From Flavivirga sp. 57AJ16 (GTDB lineage Bacteria > Bacteroidota > Bacteroidia > Flavobacteriales > Flavobacteriaceae): DNA of 64,000 nucleotides. The DNA lies in the NCBI RefSeq assembly GCF_028736925.1, contig NZ_JAQZAT010000009.1:1-64000 (forward strand), given 5' to 3'. The number at the start of each line of letters is the position of its first letter. Position 1 is the first letter of the stretch. The position numbers and the translations under genes are program-made. This document shows positions 8,818 through 17,688 of this stretch, piece after piece. Under the pieces are notes generated by a model that had not been told where the DNA came from, made no database searches, and was given only the letters and a program-made list of their open reading frames with translations.

Positions 8818-9729
8818 TTATAAAACCATATCTGTATAACAAATTACGGTTTCAAAGCCTTTTTGATTGAAATAAGGGCTTGGATTTTCTTTAGAAGTTA
8901 CTAAGACAAAATCGCCTCCCCAAGCACCCAGACTTTTAATACTTCCTTTAAAGTCATTAAACAAAAGAGCCTTAATCGTTTTCTGCTTAGTTAGTTTGGA
9001 TATAATTTCTTCATGTTGCATTAATAAGGTTTCAAAACCCTCTAAAGAATTTGAGGTCGTTATTTGCGAAGTGATATTGTTAATGTCTTCAATGACGGTT
9101 TTTAAACGCCCTTTATTGGCATGATAATGTTTAATGCCTTCTCTGCTATTTTGTTTTTTATTTAGATAAACAAAATATAAACGATCCTTAAAAGGAGGGT
9201 TGAAGTTTATGGGATTAACTATAGGGATATTGTTTTCTAATCGGTAGATAATAGGCGTGTCATGTTGTGCACATGCTATGTCGTACCCACTACCCCCAAA
9301 AGTAGCTTCTAACAGTTTGTAAGCATCAACCTGTGCCCATTGTGCTATGTTGTTTATTAACGTGGAAGAAGTCCCTAACCCCCAATGTCGAGGGAAATCT
9401 AATTTAGTAGTAATTTTAAAACCATTATTGGCGTTCAAAAAATTAGGATTGAACTGTTTCGCAGCATTTAAGATTTGAATGAGCCTTACTGAAACATCAT
9501 GGTCATTTCGAACAATATGAGAAATCCCATTATTTATGATTTCAAAAGTCGTTTCAAACCAAATAGCTTTATTTTCATCTAAACTCTTCCAAACAAGTTT
9601 GGGTTCCGCAATGGTTTCAATATCTAAAGATTGCCCATATTTCGTAGGAATAGCTAACGATAGTGTGCCGTCAAGAACAGCATATTCCCCTGTAAGTAAA
9701 AGTTTTCCGTTGCTATAGTAACTCTTCAC
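8818..9729 (-). CDS. GYDIA-family GHMP kinase (mevalonate pathway type)
   Basis: 303 residues of the GHMP kinase fold. GKLLLTGEYAVLDG at 8-21 is the N-terminal substrate motif, GLGTSST at 117-123 is the ATP loop, and GYDIA at 148-152 is the hallmark of this Bacteroidota family. It probably phosphorylates mevalonate or phosphomevalonate. The start is GTG (9729-9727); there is no ATG upstream in frame. This GTG lies in a degenerate 7-8-base repeat array that fills the gap to HMG-CoA reductase. It sits 31 bases behind that gene in the same direction, so one transcript is likely. Confidence 0.85.
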   Translation of the reverse strand: MKSYYSNGKLLLTGEYAVLDGTLSLAIPTKYGQSLDIETIAEPKLVWKSLDENKAIWFETTFEIINNGISHIVRNDHDVSVRLIQILNAAKQFNPNFLNANNGFKITTKLDFPRHWGLGTSSTLINNIAQWAQVDAYKLLEATFGGSGYDIACAQHDTPIIYRLENNIPIVNPINFNPPFKDRLYFVYLNKKQNSREGIKHYHANKGRLKTVIEDINNITSQITTSNSLEGFETLLMQHEEIISKLTKQKTIKALLFNDFKGSIKSLGAWGGDFVLVTSKENPSPYFNQKGFETVICYTDMVL

Positions 9730-9795
9730 TTTTAATTTTTAACTCTTAACTTATTAATTTTTAACTTCTTAACTTACTAACCCTTAACTTGTTAA
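9722..9795. repeat. Degenerate 7/8-base tandem repeat between HMG-CoA reductase and GHMP kinase
   Basis: Read on the minus strand, the stretch is built of TTAAGAG/TTAAAAA/TTAAGAAG-like units of 7 or 8 bases. It covers the last codons of HMG-CoA reductase (RVSKLRS), its stop, the spacer and the GTG start of the kinase. The C-terminal residues of the reductase therefore seem to be written by the repeat. Confidence 0.6.
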
Positions 9796-11092
9796 TAGCC
9801 TCAACAACCGCGCTATGCGTTACAACGTTTGTTTTAAAATGCTCGGTGATGGTTTGCTTCTCTTCATTATTAGCATCAAACTGATTAAGAATATTCATTA
9901 AATGCATTTTCATATGACCTTGTTGAATACCGGTAGTCGTAAGTGAACGGAGCGCTGCAAAGTTTTGAGCCAAACCAGCTACAGCCACAATTTGCATAAG
10001 CATTTTAGCCGATGGTTTATGTAATAATTCTAATGCTAATTTTACTAAGGGGTGTAAACCTGTAAGTCCGCCAACAGTTCCTAGTGCCAATGGAATTTCC
10101 ATCCAAAAAGTAAATATGCCATTTTCAATTTTGGCATGTGTTAAACTACTATATCTTCCATGTCTTGATGCATAGGCATGTACACCAGCTTCTACCGCCC
10201 TAAAATCGTTTCCTGTTGCTAAAACTACAGCATCGATACCATTCATGATACCTTTGTTGTGCGTAACGGCACGATAGGGCTCCACTTCTGCAATATTAAC
10301 AGCCTGTATAAACTTATTGGCAAAAGTTTCACCAGACATCGAACTATCTTCACTTAGATCTTCAACTTTGCAGCTCACTTCGGCACGTACTAAACAATTA
10401 GGAACATAGTTGGATAAAATACTCATAACGATGTCTATTTGTTTTTCTTCCGCAGAGAAAGCTTGAAATAATAATGCGTCGTTCTTAAAAGTTTTGGCAA
10501 ACTGTTCTAAGCAAGAATTTATAAAATTGGCACCCATCGCATCAAGCGTTTCGAAAGAAGCATGGAGTTGATAATAATGGTCTATATCGGCTGTTTTATC
10601 ACGCAACTCAATATCAATAATACCGCCACCACGCTTTTCCATGTTTGCTGTAATAGACTTAGAGTCCTGTATGAGCTTGGGCTTTGTTTTGTTAAAAAAA
10701 CGTTTTAATTTTTCATAATCACCCTTATAGATAAAGTGAACCTGACCAATTTTAGTTGTGGAAATAACACGTGTTTTAAACCCGCCTCGCTCTAGCCAAA
10801 ATTTAGCTGCTTTACTGGCAGCAGCTACTACCGAGCTCTCTTCAATAGCCATTGGTATCGTATAGAGCTTGTCGTTTATTAAAAAGTTAGGTGCAACACC
10901 AAGCGGTAAATAATAGTTGGTTATCGTATTTTCAATAAATTCGTCATGAAGTTGTTGTAGTTTTTCGTCGGTATTCCAATACTGTTTTAAAATGCGCTTC
11001 GCATCTTCAGTATTAGAAAAATAAGTCTCAACAATCCAATCGATTTTTTTAGATTTAGATAGTTTAGAAAAACCAGCAATAGATTTACTCAT
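9761..11092 (-). CDS. Hydroxymethylglutaryl-CoA reductase, class II type
   Basis: Converts HMG-CoA to mevalonate for isoprenoid synthesis, in the cytoplasm. The 443 residues show the catalytic glutamate in AIEESSVVAA (83-91), Lys280 in HNKGIMNG, Asp296 in GNDFRAVEAG and His393 in QQGHMKMH, the full class II set. It is the upstream gene of the minus-strand mevalonate pair with the GHMP kinase. A TATCTTTG box lies 20 bases before its ATG. The last residues overlap a repeat array. The degradative class II enzymes of other phyla use NAD; cofactor preference here is not visible. Confidence 0.93.
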   Translation of the reverse strand: MSKSIAGFSKLSKSKKIDWIVETYFSNTEDAKRILKQYWNTDEKLQQLHDEFIENTITNYYLPLGVAPNFLINDKLYTIPMAIEESSVVAAASKAAKFWLERGGFKTRVISTTKIGQVHFIYKGDYEKLKRFFNKTKPKLIQDSKSITANMEKRGGGIIDIELRDKTADIDHYYQLHASFETLDAMGANFINSCLEQFAKTFKNDALLFQAFSAEEKQIDIVMSILSNYVPNCLVRAEVSCKVEDLSEDSSMSGETFANKFIQAVNIAEVEPYRAVTHNKGIMNGIDAVVLATGNDFRAVEAGVHAYASRHGRYSSLTHAKIENGIFTFWMEIPLALGTVGGLTGLHPLVKLALELLHKPSAKMLMQIVAVAGLAQNFAALRSLTTTGIQQGHMKMHLMNILNQFDANNEEKQTITEHFKTNVVTHSAVVEAINKLRVSKLRS

Positions 11093-11111
11093 AAAATGTT
11101 AATTTACAATA

Positions 11112-11119
11112 CAAAGATA
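11112..11119 (-). promoter_or_regulatory. Candidate -7 box for the mevalonate genes
   Basis: On the minus strand this reads TATCTTTG, an exact TAnnTTTG match, ending 19 bases before the ATG of HMG-CoA reductase. The -33 region is poor, so it rests on the -7 box and its position. Confidence 0.45.
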
Positions 11120-11243
11120 CTACTCTTGATATGAATATTGATTACCTTAACTTATGCGAGGTTATTTAAGTGTTAATAATGACGGTTTTTTGCATAATTT
11201 TTAGTAAACTTGACATCATTTTATGAAATAAATATTTTTTTTG

Positions 11244-13475
11244 ATGAAATACTTAAAATTGTCTTTTTATATTTGTTTTTTTACAACATTTTTTTTATCT
11301 GCTCAAACAAAAGAAATTACCCTCGAATCTATTTGGAACGGTTCTTTTAGAACGGAAAGAATGGACGTTTTGCATTCTATGGCAAATGGTCAGGAATATG
11401 CCGTTTTAAATTTTGATAGGCAATCACGAACAACGACTATAGATATATACGATTATAAAACTTTAAAAAAAGTTAAAACCTTAGTGAATTCAGGTGCACT
11501 GGAGGCTGTACAGTATTTTACGGATTACACCTTTAGTGAAGATGAGGATAAAGTGATTTTAGCCACCCAGGAAACAGCTATTTATCGACGTTCTACCTTG
11601 GGTAACTATTATGTTTATGATGTTAATGAAGCCTCTTTAACTTTGATAGATGAAGACAAAATCCAAGAACCCACATTTTCACCAGATGGAAATAAGGTTG
11701 CTTATGCAAAGGCTAATAATTTATATGTAAAGGATTTGCAATCTGGAGAGACAAGTCAAATAACTTTCGATGGTAAAAAGAATGCTATAATCAATGGTAT
11801 TACAGATTGGGTTTACGAGGAAGAATTTGCATTTGTTAGGGCTTTCGAGTGGAATGCCGCAAGCAATAAAATAGCATTTATAAGATTTGACGAAACGAAT
11901 GTGCCGGAATTCTCAATGGATGTTTATGGTGAAGGCCTTTACCAGACGCAACAAGTGTTTAAATATCCAAAAGCGGGTGAAGCAAATTCGATAGTGTCAT
12001 TACACATTCATAATTTACACACGAAAACAACAAAAGAAGTTAAAGTAGACAAGGCCTATAGCGATTTTTATATTCCACGTATTAAATGGACCAACAATCC
12101 AGATATTTTAAGTGCACAATACATGAACAGGCACCAAAACGAATTGGATCTATGGATGATAAACGCTAAAAATAATACATCAAACTTAGTTTTGGACGAA
12201 AAAGATGTGGCCTATATTGATGTGACGGATAACCTAACATTTTTAAAGGACCATAGCTTTATTTGGACAAGCGAAAAAGATGGGTTTAACCATATTTATC
12301 ATTATGATAAAAATGGGGAACTAATTAACCAAATAACAAAAGGCAATTGGGAGGTCACTAATTATTATGGTTACGACGAAAAGACAGACAGGATTTTTTA
12401 TCAATCAGTTGAAAATGGTTCTATTAACCGGGATGTGTATTCCATTAAATTGAATGGGCGCAATAAAACACGATTGACAAAAAGCGAAGGTACCAATAAT
12501 GCTTCTTTTAGTGCCGATTTCTCTTATTTCATTAATACCTTTTCAAGTGCCTCTACACCACCAGAATATACTTTAAATAGTGCTGCTTCAGGAAATTTAA
12601 TTAAAAGCATAAAGGATAATGATGTATTATCACAAAAACTTTCAGATTATAAGACCTCCAAAAAAGCATTCAGTACCATTCATATCAATGGAAATGATCT
12701 TAATATGTGGATGATCAAGCCAGCTGATTTTGATGCATCGAAGCAATATCCCTTATTTATGACCCAATATTCTGGACCAGGTTCTCAATCTGTTGCCAAT
12801 AGTTGGCATAGTGCGAATGATTACTGGTATCAGTATTTAGCACAACAAGGCTATATTGTTGTATGTGTAGATGGCCGTGGAACGGGATTAAAAGGAGCGG
12901 CGTTTAAAAAAGTAACTCAAAATGAGTTGGGAAAGTACGAAGTAGAAGACCAAATAGCAGCAGCAAAACAATTGGGGGAACGACCATATATTGATGCCTC
13001 CAGAATAGGAATTTGGGGATGGAGCTATGGTGGTTTTATGAGTAGTAGTTGTTTGTTTAAAGGAAATGATGTGTTTAAAATGGCTATTGCTGTGGCACCT
13101 GTTAGTAGTTGGCGTTTTTATGACACTATCTATACTGAGAGATATATGACGACCCCACAGGAAAACGCTAGTGGATATGATGATAATTCTCCTATAAATC
13201 ATGTCGATAAATTAAAAGGAGATTTTCTATTGGTACATGGGTCTGGTGACGACAATGTGCATTTACAAAATACCATGCGTTTAGCAGAAGCATTAATTCA
13301 AGCAGATAAGCAATTTGATTGGGCGGTATACCCAGATAAAAACCATGGTATTTACGGTGGTAATACCAGATTGCACTTATTTAAAAAAATGACACATTTT
13401 ATTAATGAGACGCTTGGAGATAAAATAGAAAAGCAAAAAGAAAATAACATAAAAAAAATAAAGATTAAAGGATAA
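11244..13475 (+). CDS. S9 family peptidase, dipeptidyl peptidase IV type
   Basis: About 743 residues. I chose the ATG at 11244; a TTG at 11241 precedes it directly. A signal peptide (about 1-19, ending FLSAQT) is followed by the DPP-IV beta-propeller and a C-terminal alpha/beta-hydrolase domain. The nucleophile is in GWSYGG near residue 594, the acid in GSGDDNVH near 668 and the histidine in KNHGIYGG near 699. The propeller holds the Glu-Glu motif (DWVYEEEF) that binds the substrate amino terminus. It should release dipeptides from proline-containing peptides outside the cytoplasm; two POT transporters follow. Confidence 0.93.
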   Translation: MKYLKLSFYICFFTTFFLSAQTKEITLESIWNGSFRTERMDVLHSMANGQEYAVLNFDRQSRTTTIDIYDYKTLKKVKTLVNSGALEAVQYFTDYTFSEDEDKVILATQETAIYRRSTLGNYYVYDVNEASLTLIDEDKIQEPTFSPDGNKVAYAKANNLYVKDLQSGETSQITFDGKKNAIINGITDWVYEEEFAFVRAFEWNAASNKIAFIRFDETNVPEFSMDVYGEGLYQTQQVFKYPKAGEANSIVSLHIHNLHTKTTKEVKVDKAYSDFYIPRIKWTNNPDILSAQYMNRHQNELDLWMINAKNNTSNLVLDEKDVAYIDVTDNLTFLKDHSFIWTSEKDGFNHIYHYDKNGELINQITKGNWEVTNYYGYDEKTDRIFYQSVENGSINRDVYSIKLNGRNKTRLTKSEGTNNASFSADFSYFINTFSSASTPPEYTLNSAASGNLIKSIKDNDVLSQKLSDYKTSKKAFSTIHINGNDLNMWMIKPADFDASKQYPLFMTQYSGPGSQSVANSWHSANDYWYQYLAQQGYIVVCVDGRGTGLKGAAFKKVTQNELGKYEVEDQIAAAKQLGERPYIDASRIGIWGWSYGGFMSSSCLFKGNDVFKMAIAVAPVSSWRFYDTIYTERYMTTPQENASGYDDNSPINHVDKLKGDFLLVHGSGDDNVHLQNTMRLAEALIQADKQFDWAVYPDKNHGIYGGNTRLHLFKKMTHFINETLGDKIEKQKENNIKKIKIKG

Positions 13476-13490
13476 ACTAATTATAAATTT

Positions 13491-14876
13491 ATGTCAAATT
13501 CAACTACAATAAAGCAAAAGGAATTATTTGGGCACCCAATAGGATTATATGTGCTGTTTTTTACCGAAATGTGGGAACGCTTTTCATACTATGGAATGCG
13601 AGCCATATTGGTGTTATATCTAGTAGCGCAAACGCAAGCAGAAAATGCTGGATTAGGATGGACAAATGGAGATGCCTTATCGCTTTATGGAACGTATACC
13701 ATGTTGGTTTATGTAATGTCTATACCAGGAGGATGGATCGCTGATAAGTTTTTAGGTCAGAAAAAATCTGTTCTTTATGGAGGGTTGCTTCTTGTAGCAG
13801 GACATAGCATATTGGCGGTAGAAGAAATGTGGGCATTTTATACAGGATTAGGCTTAATCATTGCAGGTGTAGGCATGTTAAAGCCAAATATTTCAACCAT
13901 GGTTGGCGGGTTATATCGGCAAGGAGACATAAGAAGAGATAAAGGGTTTACCATTTTTTATATAGGCATTAATGTTGGTGCTTTTTTATCAAGCTTAATT
14001 GTTGGTTATGTAGGGGAAGTACATGGTTGGCATTATGGTTTCGGATTAGCAGGAATAGGGATGGCTTTAGGGTTAATACAATATGTTGTGGGGCAAAAAC
14101 ATTTAAAGCATGTCGGAAATTTTTTAGGAGCTTCTGAAAATAAAGAAGAAAAGGAAGCCATGAAAAAACCTTTAACCAAAATAGAGAAAGATAGGGTAGT
14201 AGTGTTATTTATATCTTTCTTATTGGTTATTGTGTTTTGGGGAGCTTTTGAACAAGCGGGAGGACTAATGAATATATATGCCAAGGAAAATACAAATAGA
14301 ATGTTAATGGGGTGGGAAGTGCCAGCTTCTTGGTTTCAGTCTTTAAATGCTATGTTCATTATATTTTTGGGAACCTCAGTGGCATTATATTGGGCAAATA
14401 GAAAATTAAAAGGAAAAGTATCCAGCTCTTTATTTAAAATGATAGTTGGGTTAATCATTATGGGAACAGGATTCTTCTTTATGTCTGCTGCAGCTTCAGA
14501 ATTTAATAGCACGGGGGCTTCTGCTATGTATTGGTTAGTGTTGGCATATTTGTTTCATACAGTCGGAGAATTATGTATTTCACCAGTGGCATTGTCATAT
14601 ATCACAAAACTTGCTCCAGTTAAGTATGCATCGTTAATGATGGGAGTTTATTTCGCAATGACCGGTTTTGGTAATAAGTTAGCAGGGCTTTTGGGAGAAT
14701 CTGCAGAAGGCTTAGGAGAGTTTACTGTATTTACGGGAATTGCTGTTTTTTGTGTTTTATTTGGAGGTTTGGTTATGGTATTCCGTAAAAAATTAGAAAA
14801 ACTTACGCATGGTGCTGAAGATAATGAACATGTAATCCATGACGAAGCCGAAGGTTTTGAATTAGCAGATAATTAA
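13491..14876 (+). CDS. POT-family proton-coupled peptide transporter (first copy)
   Basis: 461 residues, about 12-14 membrane helices. The POT signature EMWERFSYYGMRAIL lies near residues 26-40, and the second family motif (FTIFYIGINVGAF) near 155. It should import di- and tripeptides with protons. It begins 15 bases after the DPP-IV-like peptidase and is followed 29 bases later by a paralogue, so peptidase and transporters look like one peptide-utilisation operon. Confidence 0.92.
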   Translation: MSNSTTIKQKELFGHPIGLYVLFFTEMWERFSYYGMRAILVLYLVAQTQAENAGLGWTNGDALSLYGTYTMLVYVMSIPGGWIADKFLGQKKSVLYGGLLLVAGHSILAVEEMWAFYTGLGLIIAGVGMLKPNISTMVGGLYRQGDIRRDKGFTIFYIGINVGAFLSSLIVGYVGEVHGWHYGFGLAGIGMALGLIQYVVGQKHLKHVGNFLGASENKEEKEAMKKPLTKIEKDRVVVLFISFLLVIVFWGAFEQAGGLMNIYAKENTNRMLMGWEVPASWFQSLNAMFIIFLGTSVALYWANRKLKGKVSSSLFKMIVGLIIMGTGFFFMSAAASEFNSTGASAMYWLVLAYLFHTVGELCISPVALSYITKLAPVKYASLMMGVYFAMTGFGNKLAGLLGESAEGLGEFTVFTGIAVFCVLFGGLVMVFRKKLEKLTHGAEDNEHVIHDEAEGFELADN

Positions 14877-14905
14877 AAATAAGTAATAAATATAAGTTAA
14901 TAATT

Positions 14906-16486
14906 ATGAGTGTTGCAAAGTATAGGTTTGAAGGTTCTGATATGAATAGAAAACTTTTGATGGGACATCCATCAGGTCTGTTTGTATTATTTTTTACAGA
15001 AATGTGGGAGCGTTTTTCATATTACGGAATGCGTGCAATATTAGTTTTGTTTTTAACGCGCTCTATATTAGATGGAGGATGGGCATGGTCTAGAGAAGAT
15101 GCTTTAGGGTTATACGGAACTTATACTATGCTAGTATATTTCTCTCCAATTATTGGAGGGTTTCTGGCCGATAAATTTTTAGGCTATAGAAGAGCAGTAG
15201 CAATTGGAGCGTTTATTATGACCTTGGGTCATGCTAGTATGGCTTTGGATACTCCTTGGAGTTTATATCTAGGAATTGGGTTTTTAGTTGCTGGAAATGG
15301 GTTGTTTAAACCAAATATTACATCTATTATTAGTGGCGTTTATAAAAATGCACAAGATAAAAAAGACGGTGCTTTTACTATTTTTTATATGGGAGTTAAC
15401 GCTGGAGCTTTTATTGGGATATTGCTTTGTGGGTATATTGGTGAAACTGTAGGATGGCATTATGGTTTTGGACTGGCAGGGATATTTATGTTTTTTGGAA
15501 TGTTACAATTTTGGTATGCACAAGGTATTTTTGGTAGTATTGGCTTATCGCCTTCAAAGAAAATAGAATATGGTGATGCTATAGAAGATATAGGTGATAC
15601 ACAAGAGGTTGTTGAAGAAGAAAAAGTAGCACCAAAAGTTCAAAGAGATAGATATATTGTAGTTGGAATTTTAGCCTTTTTCACGATCTTTTTTTGGGCA
15701 GCTTTTGAACAAGCAGGTGGGTCAATGACCATTTTTGCCGCTGATTATACAGATAGGGTTTTAGAAGGTAATTCGGCTAATATTTTTAGAGTAGCTAACA
15801 CTTTGTTAGTTGTTGTGCCATTGATAATAATAACCTATGTATTATTTAAATTATTTCAAATTACATTTAAAAAGTACGGGCTTTCAAATATTTTTTTAGG
15901 AACAAGTTTTGTTATTATTTGGGGTATAGTAATTTGGATGCTTAAAAACCAATACTCAGAAGTAAGCACAGAAGTACCCGCATCTTGGTTCTCAATTTTA
16001 AATTCTTTTTATATTATAGCTTTTGCTCCATTAGTGTCAAAAATATGGGAAAGCAAATATAATCCACCAGCTTCAGTAAAGTTTGGTATTGGGCTTGTAT
16101 TACTTGGACTAGGTTTTGGGGTTTTAGCTTATGGTTCTTCTGCAATAAGTCAGGGAGCACAAACTGCATCGGTAAGTATGATATGGTTAATTTTGGCTTA
16201 TTTACTTCATACACTTGGGGAATTGTCATTATCCCCGGTAGGATTATCTTATGTAAGTAAATTGGTGCCGGCAACTAAAATTGGTCTCATGTTCGGACTG
16301 TGGTATATTGCCATAGGATTAGGGAATAAAGCAGCAGGATCTATGGGAGGTATGATTGATAAAATTACAGCAGCTTATGATATGAGTACGTTTTTCTTAA
16401 TATTTACAATTGTTCCTATTACTGCAGGGTTAATAATAATGTCTTTAACATCTATATTGAAAAAACTCATGCACGGTGTCCGTTAA
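14906..16486 (+). CDS. POT-family proton-coupled peptide transporter (second copy)
   Basis: 526 residues with the same EMWERFSYYGMRAIL signature near residue 32 and FTIFYMGVNAGAF near 155. It is longer than its neighbour by a charged insert (about 215-250, rich in Glu) and by additional hydrophobic sequence in the middle. It arose by tandem duplication, with clear divergence at the DNA level. An in-frame ATG at 14942 gives a start more like the first copy. A terminator follows. Confidence 0.9.
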   Translation: MSVAKYRFEGSDMNRKLLMGHPSGLFVLFFTEMWERFSYYGMRAILVLFLTRSILDGGWAWSREDALGLYGTYTMLVYFSPIIGGFLADKFLGYRRAVAIGAFIMTLGHASMALDTPWSLYLGIGFLVAGNGLFKPNITSIISGVYKNAQDKKDGAFTIFYMGVNAGAFIGILLCGYIGETVGWHYGFGLAGIFMFFGMLQFWYAQGIFGSIGLSPSKKIEYGDAIEDIGDTQEVVEEEKVAPKVQRDRYIVVGILAFFTIFFWAAFEQAGGSMTIFAADYTDRVLEGNSANIFRVANTLLVVVPLIIITYVLFKLFQITFKKYGLSNIFLGTSFVIIWGIVIWMLKNQYSEVSTEVPASWFSILNSFYIIAFAPLVSKIWESKYNPPASVKFGIGLVLLGLGFGVLAYGSSAISQGAQTASVSMIWLILAYLLHTLGELSLSPVGLSYVSKLVPATKIGLMFGLWYIAIGLGNKAAGSMGGMIDKITAAYDMSTFFLIFTIVPITAGLIIMSLTSILKKLMHGVR

Positions 16487-16512
16487 TCGAAAAAAACAGC
16501 TAAAATAATTTC

Positions 16513-16540
16513 AAAATGCTCCTGTTTAGGAGCATTTTTT
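16513..16540 (+). terminator. Rho-independent terminator of the peptide-use operon
   Basis: ATGCTCCT (16516-16523) pairs with AGGAGCAT (16528-16535) around GTTT, followed by TTTTT. It closes the peptidase/transporter unit. An in-frame ATG at 16516 for the next gene lies inside its stem, which argues for the later start there. Confidence 0.88.
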
Positions 16541-16575
16541 GTAAGTTCGGTATATGTTTTGCAACAAATAGGACT

Positions 16576-17034
16576 ATGAAGAAAACAATTTATATACTTT
16601 TAATAAGCATTTTTGCTACCGGATTTGTAAGTGCCCAAGAATTAACTTGGCATACAGATATGGGTAAAGCATCAGAATTTGCCATAAAGGAAAAAAAACC
16701 ACTGTTAATGTTTTTTACGGGATCAGATTGGTGTGGTTGGTGTATCCGTTTACAAAAAGAAGTCTTTCAAACTAACGAATTTAAAAAATGGGCACTTGAA
16801 AATGTCGTACTTGTAGAGTTGGATTTCCCAAAAAGGACCCCTCAGGAAAATAGCATTAAAACCCAAAATAGGCAATTGCAAAGTATGTTTAAAGTAAGAG
16901 GGTATCCCACCATTTGGTTTGTTGATCCAGAGATTAATTCTGAAAAGCAAATAAATTTAAGAAGCCTTGGAAGTACGGGGTATATAGCTGGAGGCCCAAC
17001 CAAATGGATAGGCAAAGCAACATCAATGTTGTAA
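16576..17034 (+). CDS. Exported thioredoxin-fold protein (CGWC)
   Basis: 152 residues from the ATG at 16576, which begins a clean signal peptide (MKKTIYILL...SAQE). An earlier ATG at 16516 lies in a terminator. The redox motif is WCGWC with Cys53 and Cys56 in a thioredoxin fold (KPLLMFFTGSDW before it, YPTIWFVDP after it). It is likely a periplasmic disulfide reductase or isomerase. The next gene is a second thioredoxin-fold protein, 21 bases on. Confidence 0.85.
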   Translation: MKKTIYILLISIFATGFVSAQELTWHTDMGKASEFAIKEKKPLLMFFTGSDWCGWCIRLQKEVFQTNEFKKWALENVVLVELDFPKRTPQENSIKTQNRQLQSMFKVRGYPTIWFVDPEINSEKQINLRSLGSTGYIAGGPTKWIGKATSML

Positions 17035-17055
17035 TTAAAGTAAAAATTTAAACGT

Positions 17056-17598
17056 ATGAAAAAGATATGGCTATTATTAACTGTTTTTGCAACAGTTTTT
17101 ACAAATGCACAGGAGATTAATTGGGTAACTTTTGAAGAAGCTTTAGCGCTTCAAAAGAAGACGCCTAAAAAAATTATGATGGATGTTTATACTAACTGGT
17201 GTGGCCCCTGTAAGATGTTGGACAAAAACACGTTTCATAATAAAGATGTTGTAGACTATGTTAATAAAAACTATTATGCTGTAAAATTTAATGCAGAGGG
17301 TAATAAGGAGGTTAATTATAAAGGACAAACATTTTCGAACCCTAATTATAATCCGGCAAATATGAATAGGCGAAATTCTGCCCATGAGCTGTCCCGCTAT
17401 TTTCAAATACAGGCCTATCCAACGATTGTGTTTTTAGATGAAAAAGGCGATGTGATTGCCCCGATTAAAGGGTATCAAACGCCTCCTCAATTAGAGTTAT
17501 ATTTAAAAATGTTTAGAGAAGACAAGCATAAAGAAATTGATACTCAAGAAAAGTTTAATGTTTACTATAAAGCATTCAAACCAGAATTTAAAGGTTGA
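17056..17598 (+). CDS. Exported thioredoxin-fold protein (CGPC)
   Basis: 180 residues with a signal peptide (about 1-18) and the classical motif WCGPC, Cys49 and Cys52, then cis-proline in QAYPTIVFLD. Compared with its neighbour it has a longer insert between the active site and the cis-proline (about 70-110, Asn-rich). The C-terminal extension after residue 150 has no known motif. The two genes are probably co-expressed. Confidence 0.85.
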   Translation: MKKIWLLLTVFATVFTNAQEINWVTFEEALALQKKTPKKIMMDVYTNWCGPCKMLDKNTFHNKDVVDYVNKNYYAVKFNAEGNKEVNYKGQTFSNPNYNPANMNRRNSAHELSRYFQIQAYPTIVFLDEKGDVIAPIKGYQTPPQLELYLKMFREDKHKEIDTQEKFNVYYKAFKPEFKG

Positions 17599-17637
17599 AA
17601 GAGAACGCGGTTTAAAAGAGGAAGAATGGGCTTTGTC

Positions 17638-17657
17638 ATTCCTGCAAAGGCAGGAAT
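17638..17657. repeat. Dispersed palindrome ATTCCTGC...GCAGGAAT
   Basis: ATTCCTGC-aaag-GCAGGAAT, a nearly perfect hairpin. Relatives lie at 36535-36554 (after mraY) and 41099-41120 (before murC). It sits between convergent genes. Confidence 0.75.
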
Positions 17658-17688
17658 CCACTAGATTACCAGAATTTTTCAAAAAAAA

